Positions 58,881 to 64,000 of a stretch of 64,000 nucleotides of DNA are shown here, piece after piece (positions within the stretch are counted from its first letter, which is position 1; each line of letters starts with the position of its first letter). The stretch covers positions 1 through 64,000 of the forward strand of contig NZ_ATXP01000008.1 in the NCBI RefSeq assembly GCF_000421745.1. The letters run 5' to 3'. Source of the stretch: Nesterenkonia alba DSM 19423 (lineage in GTDB: Bacteria; Actinomycetota; Actinomycetes; Actinomycetales; Micrococcaceae). A model generated the notes under the pieces. That model was not told the DNA's origin. It did not search any database and worked only from the letters and a program-made list of their open reading frames with translations. The translations under genes were made by a program, and so were the position numbers.

Positions 58881-60176
58881 TCAGCTGATCGCGGCCTCGA
58901 TTTCAGCCACCATTTGCTCGGCGGCTTCTTCCGAGCTCAGGCGCTCAAAGATGACCTCTTCCTCGTAGCGGAAGATGATCCCCTGTACTGAGCCGAAACC
59001 CTCTGGCGGGATCGGCGGGTTGTCACTGACCTCGTCTTCTAAGCTGGAGTGGAACTCAGCGATGAGCTGCTCGTCTTCATCGAGTTCCGCGGCTGCGGCT
59101 TCCTGGAGATCCACGTTGGCCGGGACCCCTCGGTCGTGACCATTGATCGCCGCGACCTCTTCGCTGTTCATCATGAAGTCAACGAACAGCTGTGCCTCTT
59201 CGGGGTGGTCTGAGCCAGAGGCCACCGAGTAGAACATCGCCGGCTTATAGAACAGTTCCCCGTCTTCAGCATTGCCGGTCAGAGTGGGGAAGCGGATGGG
59301 CAGCACGTCGACTTCCTCCGTTCCGGCACCGCTGGCACCGGTGTACCACTCCACGTGCATGGCCGCCTGGTCGGTGAGGACCATGGACTGCTCCTGAGCG
59401 ATGCCGCGCTCCTCAGCCGCTTGAGCAGCCGGTGGCATGGCACCGGACTCGGTCATCTCCAACAGCATGTCGAAGTAGGGAACAGCATCTTCCGGTTCGA
59501 GGTCGAGATCGCCGTCGTCGGTGACGATGTCCTTGCCTGCGTGCTGACGAAGCCAGACTTCGAATCCGAAGTCTCCGAACGGTCGGGACATCCCATAGGC
59601 CTCTGAGTTATCGCTGATCTGCTGGGTGATCTCGCGAAAGTCGTCCCAGGTCCAGGTCGAATCGTCGGGGAATTCCACTCCGGCCTCATCGAAGACGTCC
59701 CGGTTGGCGATGATGGAAGCGACGGTACTGCCAGTCGGCACCCCGTAGAGGTCCCCTTCGATCATCCCTCCTTCGAGAACCGATTCCGGAATACTGCTGA
59801 CGTCGACGTCCTCGAGCGGAATGAACTGCTCATTGTCGAAGTACTCCCGCATGTAGCGCAGTTCCATCTGCACCACATCGGGTAGGTCGCCGGCGGCGGC
59901 CTGGGTAGCCAATTGGTCCCAGTAGCCGTCCCAGTCACCGTATTCCCCACTGACGCTGATGTGTGGGTGTTCAGCTTCGAAGAGCTCAATGATCTCTTCA
60001 GTCGCCTGGTGGCGCTCTTCGCCGCCCCACCACGTAAAGCGGAGCTGGACCTCCTCTTGCTCACCGCCTGCGTCGTTGTCGTTCTCCCCATTGCCGTTGC
60101 CGCCGCAGGCAGTCAGCCCCAGCGCGAGCATGCTCACCAGGGCGGCGCCCTTCATCACGGTGCGAGTGGATCTCAT
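58881..60176 (-). CDS. ABC sugar-binding lipoprotein, downstream tandem copy
   Basis: This 431-residue family 1 solute-binding protein has lipobox ALGLTAC followed by a Gly/Asn/Asp linker. Conserved blocks are LRFTWWGGEERH, YWDQLATQAAAGDLPD, ELRYMREYFDNEQFIP, EVWLRQHAGKDIVTDDGDL and HPEEAQLFVDFMMN. By eye it is about 60-65% identical to the gene just upstream, with most differences in the binding-cleft half. AGGAG lies before the ATG. It is transcribed after its paralogue with a 28-bp gap. Confidence 0.92.
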   Translation of the reverse strand: MRSTRTVMKGAALVSMLALGLTACGGNGNGENDNDAGGEQEEVQLRFTWWGGEERHQATEEIIELFEAEHPHISVSGEYGDWDGYWDQLATQAAAGDLPDVVQMELRYMREYFDNEQFIPLEDVDVSSIPESVLEGGMIEGDLYGVPTGSTVASIIANRDVFDEAGVEFPDDSTWTWDDFREITQQISDNSEAYGMSRPFGDFGFEVWLRQHAGKDIVTDDGDLDLEPEDAVPYFDMLLEMTESGAMPPAAQAAEERGIAQEQSMVLTDQAAMHVEWYTGASGAGTEEVDVLPIRFPTLTGNAEDGELFYKPAMFYSVASGSDHPEEAQLFVDFMMNSEEVAAINGHDRGVPANVDLQEAAAAELDEDEQLIAEFHSSLEDEVSDNPPIPPEGFGSVQGIIFRYEEEVIFERLSSEEAAEQMVAEIEAAIS

Positions 60177-60204
60177 GATGTGCTCCTGTCGTATGCCGCT
60201 GGCA

Positions 60205-61488
60205 TTAGCTCAGCGCGGACTCGATTTCGCCGACCATCTGCTCGGCGGCTTGTTCAGGGGTGAGGTTGCCGAAGATGACCTCTTCCTCGAACCGGAAGAT
60301 GATGTCCTGCACGGCACCGAAGCCCTCCGGCGGAACCGGAGGAATGGGGGAGACTTCCTCGGCAATGGACTCCTGGAAGTCCACAATGACTGAGGCTCCT
60401 TCATCCAGCTCCGGCAGGATCGCTTCGCGGACCTGCTCATTGGCGGGCAGGCCCCGGTCGATACCGGTCAGGCTGCCGGCCTCCTCATTGTTGATGAGGT
60501 AGTCGATGAACAGCTGCGCCTCTTCAGGGTGGTCTGAACCGGCCGAGACGGAGTAGAACATTGCCGGCTTGTAGAACAGCTCGGCATCTGAGGCATCTCC
60601 GGTCAGAGTGGGGAAACGCAGCGGCTCCAGGTTCACGTTCTCCCCACCGGAGAGCTGCATGATGACGGTGTCCCACTCGATATACATCGCCGCCTGGCCA
60701 GTGACCACCAAGGTTTGCTCGTGGGCGGCGCTGCGGTCCTCCGAGGCCAGCGAAGCCGGAGCCATCTGACCGGATTCATTCATCTCAAGCAGCAACTCGA
60801 AGTACGGCTGGGCGTCTTCGGCGGTGAGGTCGACGTCGCCGTCGTCGGTGACGATGTCCTTACCGGCGTGCTGGCGCAGCCATACCTCGAAACCGTAATC
60901 ACCGAAGGGGCGGGCGAAGCCGACGGCCTCCGAGTTGTCGCTGATCTGTTGGGTGATCTCGTGGAAGTCGTCCCAGGTCCAGGTGGTGTCATCGGGGAAA
61001 TCCACGCCGGCTTCGTCGAAGACCTCCCGGTTCGCCACGATCGCCGGAACCGTACTGCCTGAGGGGATGCCGAAGAGCTCCCCGTCGATGATGCCGCCTT
61101 CGAGAACGCCTTCGGCAACATCGCTGACGTCGACGTCGTCGAGGGGGATGAACTGATCGCTGTCGATGTACTCGCGCATATAGCGCAGTTCCATCTGGAT
61201 GATGTCCGGCAGGTCACCGGCCGCTGCCTGCGTGGCTAGCTGGTCCCAGTATCCGCCCCACTCGCCGTATTCAGGCTGGACGCTGATGTGGGGGTATTCC
61301 TCTTCGAAGTTGTCGATGATCTCCTGGGTGTAGTTATGGCGGCTTTCGCCGCCCCACCAGGTGAAGCGCAGCTCGACATTCTCCTGGTCCCCGTTGGACT
61401 CGGCATCTGCCGCTCCGCAGGCTGTCAGGCCCAGGGCCGCAATCGCGATACCGGCGGGGATCATCATCCCCTTCTGTGGACGCGCCAT
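60205..61488 (-). CDS. ABC sugar-binding lipoprotein, upstream tandem copy
   Basis: This 427-residue paralogue of the following gene has lipobox ALGLTAC. It shares YWDQLATQAAAGDLPD, QMELRYMREY and EVWLRQHAGKDIVTDDGD but differs in loops such as ASEDRSAAHEQT and WDTVIMQLSGGEN. ATG 61488 is preceded by GGAG at 6-base spacing; a TTG-initiated extension to 61506 contains that site and was rejected. No permease follows; permeases probably lie upstream beyond the window. Confidence 0.92.
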   Translation of the reverse strand: MARPQKGMMIPAGIAIAALGLTACGAADAESNGDQENVELRFTWWGGESRHNYTQEIIDNFEEEYPHISVQPEYGEWGGYWDQLATQAAAGDLPDIIQMELRYMREYIDSDQFIPLDDVDVSDVAEGVLEGGIIDGELFGIPSGSTVPAIVANREVFDEAGVDFPDDTTWTWDDFHEITQQISDNSEAVGFARPFGDYGFEVWLRQHAGKDIVTDDGDVDLTAEDAQPYFELLLEMNESGQMAPASLASEDRSAAHEQTLVVTGQAAMYIEWDTVIMQLSGGENVNLEPLRFPTLTGDASDAELFYKPAMFYSVSAGSDHPEEAQLFIDYLINNEEAGSLTGIDRGLPANEQVREAILPELDEGASVIVDFQESIAEEVSPIPPVPPEGFGAVQDIIFRFEEEVIFGNLTPEQAAEQMVGEIESALS

Positions 61489-61809
61489 CAGTGTCTCCTT
61501 CGTCAATGCGCGAGTGCCTTCGATGACACCCCATCAATGGTGTGACTCACATTACAGTGGGGGTAATCACATGTCAATGAACATATGTTCACATCTGGGG
61601 GTCGGTGGGGTGGGGAAGGATGAGACGCAGAAGCAGGGAGCGTGCGGGAGCGAGGCTGGCGCGATGGCGATGTGCGCAGTTGTAGGGCGAAGCGGTGAGT
61701 AATGGCGATGCGGTGAGTATCCAGGGCCGGGTGGAGGCGCCTTGGACAGACGGACGCCCCGAGGAGCCGTTGCTCGCTCGGGGCGTCACGGGGCGACGTC
61801 GTGTGCGTC
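61489..61809 (-). promoter_or_regulatory. Control region of the tandem binding-protein genes
   Basis: There is no gene in this 321-bp gap. On the minus strand TTGACA (61572-61577) and TAATGT (61549-61554) at 17-bp spacing form a near-consensus promoter. A perfect 14-bp palindrome, TGAACATATGTTCA (61578-61591), abuts the -35, and TGTGACTCACA (61541-61551) is a second dyad at the transcription start. This looks like a tightly controlled, strong promoter. The left part up to 61809 holds nothing I recognise. Confidence 0.6.
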
Positions 61810-62733
61810 TTACACACTCAACTGCTGGGCTAACTGACGAATGGACTCCGGGCTGTGGACCCCGTTGATGAAGGCGAAACGGTGCTCCAGGTGAAGGGAA
61901 CCACCGTGAGGCAGGTGGATCTTCTCGTCGAAGGCCGGGGATTGGCTGGCCACGGTAAACGGAGTGGTACGGGTAAACCACTTCACCGGCGGCACGTGAG
62001 TATCCGCACTGGAGGAGGAGCCCTTAAATGCGAGGACAGTCCCTCCGCCGTCGAGTTCATCGTGCTCAGAGCTGAAGGCCACCCAGTCAGGTTCACTGCT
62101 GCCCATCAGGGCGTCTTCACCGGTGCTGCCGTCAGAACCGATGAGCGTACATCCGGTCCAGGACCGCGGGCCCCGCCAAAACCAGCCGGTGTAGCCGGCA
62201 TTGGGGCGCCCAGCGGTGGTGGGACTCCCTAACGGGATCGTGCTGCCGCGCACATTGGTCAGCGTGGTGCTGAAGTCCACCGCCCAGACACCGCGTTCGG
62301 TATCCAAGGAGTGGAAGCGGTGAACCCGGTGCTCATCCACCCAGTGCTCCCCATGAATGGTCACCCACTGCAGGGATTCATCGAGCGTGACGACCTCACC
62401 GCCGGCCGGTGCAGTGGCGAAGCCGGTGTGACGCATCGATCCGGTGTTCTTCAGATGCCGGTAACCATGCTCAGCTGAGAATGTCGGCCCGCCCCAGAAG
62501 TTCTGGTCATCGACGTGGGACCAGGTGAACTGCAGACCCACGTGCCAGCGGTGATCCCACGGACGGCGGACGGCGGCCGGGCCCCCGTCGAGGAACCGCA
62601 CCGGATAGAGATACGGCTTGGGTGCTTCCCGCTGTGCAGTCTCCGGCCGGTACACATACCGGGTGAGTTCGGTACCGCCGCCGCGCAGGATGACCTCGGT
62701 CTCGGTGGTGGAGACCTCGAAGGCATCAGCCAT
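61810..62733 (-). CDS. DUF6807 (PmoA-like) family protein
   Basis: This 307-residue protein is of the family annotated DUF6807 or 'methane oxygenase PmoA family', an all-beta fold seen with sugar-catabolic oxidoreductases. Conserved blocks include YRPETAQREAPKPYLYPV, RPWDHRWHVGLQFTWSHV, FWGGPTFSAEHGYRHL and WFWRGPRSW. No catalytic activity is established. ATG 62733 overlaps the Gfo/Idh stop by 8 bp; a longer frame to 63108 was rejected. Likely works on the same sugar derivative as its partner. Confidence 0.8.
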   Translation of the reverse strand: MADAFEVSTTETEVILRGGGTELTRYVYRPETAQREAPKPYLYPVRFLDGGPAAVRRPWDHRWHVGLQFTWSHVDDQNFWGGPTFSAEHGYRHLKNTGSMRHTGFATAPAGGEVVTLDESLQWVTIHGEHWVDEHRVHRFHSLDTERGVWAVDFSTTLTNVRGSTIPLGSPTTAGRPNAGYTGWFWRGPRSWTGCTLIGSDGSTGEDALMGSSEPDWVAFSSEHDELDGGGTVLAFKGSSSSADTHVPPVKWFTRTTPFTVASQSPAFDEKIHLPHGGSLHLEHRFAFINGVHSPESIRQLAQQLSV

Positions 62734-63886
62734 GGGTGGCCCCCTGAACTGCCGGGCTCGTTGGGCGCTGAAGCCGGTAGACATGGGCTGGATTGTGCAT
62801 CCCCGTGTAATAGGTGCCCTGCCGAGCCAGGTCATGGCGGGTGACGGTCCGCCCGGTTTCAGCTGACTCGTAGAGCGCAGCGATGAACTCCAACACCCGT
62901 CGCCCGTCATCACCTGAGGCGCGAGGGCGCTGGCCACGTTCCATCGAATCCAACAACTCGCCCAGCTGCTGGATATGCGAAGAGGGGATGTTCTCCTCCG
63001 GCACCCAACGTTCCACCACCTGGGTGTCTTCGGCCCGGTGCGGGGCCGGAGTCCACCGCCAGGAGGTGTTGTCGTAGCCGTAGACGTGCTCGACCTCCAC
63101 GGTGGCATCGGTGAAGTCGAACCGCAGGTAGGAGGACTCCCGCGGGGAAATCACGCTATTGATGACTGAACCGACCGCCCCGGAGGCGAACTTCACCATC
63201 GCCAGGGAAACATCCTCGGTTTCCACGTCACGGTCCAGGACTTCGGCCCGGGCGGTGACCTCGCTCCAGTCACCGAGGATCTCAAAGAGTAGATCCATCT
63301 GGTGGATGCCGTGCCCCATGGTGGGGCCGCCCCCTTCGGTCTCCCACTTTCCACGCCACGGCACCTCGTAGTACTCGTGGGTGCGGAACCACAGGGTGTG
63401 GCACACCGAGACCAACGGCCGGCCCAGGGTGCCCTCCTGCACGTGTCGACGCAGCCGCTGCGCGGCCGAGCCGAACCGGTGCTGGAAGACATACGAGGCG
63501 TAAGGGCCGGCGGCACCTTCATAACCGGCGACCTCGTCGTATTCGGCCAGGGAGAGCATGGGTGGCTTCTCACACCAGACCCAGGCGCCGGCCTGCAACC
63601 CGGCGATGACAACATCGCGGTGGGCCACCGGCGGAGTGCAGACCACCAGCAGGTCCGGCTTCTCCGCGGCCAAGAGTGACTCCGCGTCCGGGTACCGTCC
63701 GGGGATCTGCCACTCATCGGCGACGGTGTTGAGCCGATCGGCACTGACATCGGCCGCAGCGACCACCTCCACCCGGTCCTGATGGGCTTTCAGCGCGGGC
63801 AGGTGCTTGTAAACGGCGATACCGCCGGTGCCGATGAGTCCCACGCGGATCTTGGCGTGGGATGTGCTCTCAGCAGAGGTGGACAT
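62726..63886 (-). CDS. Gfo/Idh/MocA-family oxidoreductase
   Basis: This is a 386-residue NAD(P)-dependent sugar oxidoreductase. An N-terminal Rossmann fold (VGLIGTGGIAVYKHLPAL), the catalytic Lys in WCEKPPML, and the C-terminal alpha/beta domain with MGHGIHQMDLLFEILG are present. Substrates in this family are sugars or inositols. A CAGGAG site precedes the ATG. Translationally coupled to DUF6807. Confidence 0.9.
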   Translation of the reverse strand: MSTSAESTSHAKIRVGLIGTGGIAVYKHLPALKAHQDRVEVVAAADVSADRLNTVADEWQIPGRYPDAESLLAAEKPDLLVVCTPPVAHRDVVIAGLQAGAWVWCEKPPMLSLAEYDEVAGYEGAAGPYASYVFQHRFGSAAQRLRRHVQEGTLGRPLVSVCHTLWFRTHEYYEVPWRGKWETEGGGPTMGHGIHQMDLLFEILGDWSEVTARAEVLDRDVETEDVSLAMVKFASGAVGSVINSVISPRESSYLRFDFTDATVEVEHVYGYDNTSWRWTPAPHRAEDTQVVERWVPEENIPSSHIQQLGELLDSMERGQRPRASGDDGRRVLEFIAALYESAETGRTVTRHDLARQGTYYTGMHNPAHVYRLQRPTSPAVQGATHG

Positions 63887-63938
63887 AGTTCTCCTGTTCC
63901 TGGTGGGTGGAATGAGGTGAGATGACGTGCGGTGGGGG

Positions 63939-64000
63939 TCAGGCGGCGTCGTCGGTGTGTCCTGGCTGCCAGGGTGGGGAGGCCTGCGGGGCAGGGCCGA
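63939..64000 (-). CDS. C-terminal end of an unidentified gene (partial)
   Basis: On the minus strand an open frame enters from the window edge and ends at TGA 63939-63941, encoding GPAPQASPPWQPGHTDDAA. It is 52 bp upstream of the Gfo/Idh start, so it would be the preceding gene of the same operon. Too short to assign; low-complexity Pro-rich tails of this sort are not diagnostic. Confidence 0.35.
   Translation of the reverse strand, partial: GPAPQASPPWQPGHTDDAA

Noticed and set aside
60000-61300. Recombination or assembly-collapse artefact in the tandem binding-protein genes
   Set aside because: The two copies differ throughout at synonymous and nonsynonymous positions and each has its own lipoprotein signal and ribosome binding site, so they are genuine diverged paralogues.

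Overview
The window is GC-rich DNA from an actinobacterium, most likely a salt-tolerant member of the Micrococcales. The signs are a bS22-type mini ribosomal protein gene, an actinobacterial-type topA with a basic tail, an ectABC ectoine operon, sugar importers without their own ATPase, and at least a dozen genes whose start codon lies 6-9 bases after a TANNNT -10 box with no ribosome binding site (leaderless mRNAs). The genus cannot be fixed from sequence reading alone. I saw no tRNA, rRNA, CRISPR array or prophage.

Region 1 (1-11475) is accessory and catabolic. An IS3-type element ends near base 343 inside a GH127 beta-L-arabinofuranosidase gene, leaving only its 3' part. Then come a 14-TM MFS exporter, a repeat-rich 400-bp spacer and a same-strand block: S33 proline iminopeptidase, a Cys-Cys/zinc DUF1680 (GH127/GH146-like) glycosidase, a COG1228 prolidase-like amidohydrolase and a GH2 beta-galactosidase. 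None of the enzymes has a signal peptide. My leading hypothesis is intracellular breakdown of imported arabinosylated and galactosylated Pro/Hyp-rich glycopeptides, such as those from plant cell walls.

Region 2 (11648-27873) is mostly housekeeping: an MrfA-type helicase, a GNAT enzyme, TrhO, a class I methyltransferase, TopA, Ppx/GppA, a TIM-barrel isomerase, ProC, a glutaredoxin-like protein, bS22, a small membrane protein, a TPM-domain protein without a signal peptide, and an acetoin-utilisation/HDAC-type deacetylase. Region 3 (27935-32883) is an osmoadaptation block: TrkA, TrkH, EctC, EctB and EctA on the minus strand, with CsbD divergent. Region 4 (32989-40466) holds a uracil/xanthine permease, an amidase, a rhodanese, PheA, a lipid kinase, SerS and Dps with an iron-regulator-like box.

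Region 5 (40592-64000) is a sugar-utilisation island. It holds a solute-binding lipoprotein paired with a beta-lactamase-fold hydrolase. Next is a divergent aldonate locus: 2-oxoglutarate-semialdehyde dehydrogenase, FAH-family dehydratase and Ldh-family reductase on minus, against TRAP DctPQM, L-fuconate-type dehydratase and a GntR/FCD regulator on plus. It continues with a MalEFG-like importer plus GH3 glycosidase, two tandem paralogous solute-binding lipoproteins, and a DUF6807 plus Gfo/Idh pair. The aldonate locus is best explained as import of a C5 aldonate such as D-arabinonate and its conversion to 2-oxoglutarate.
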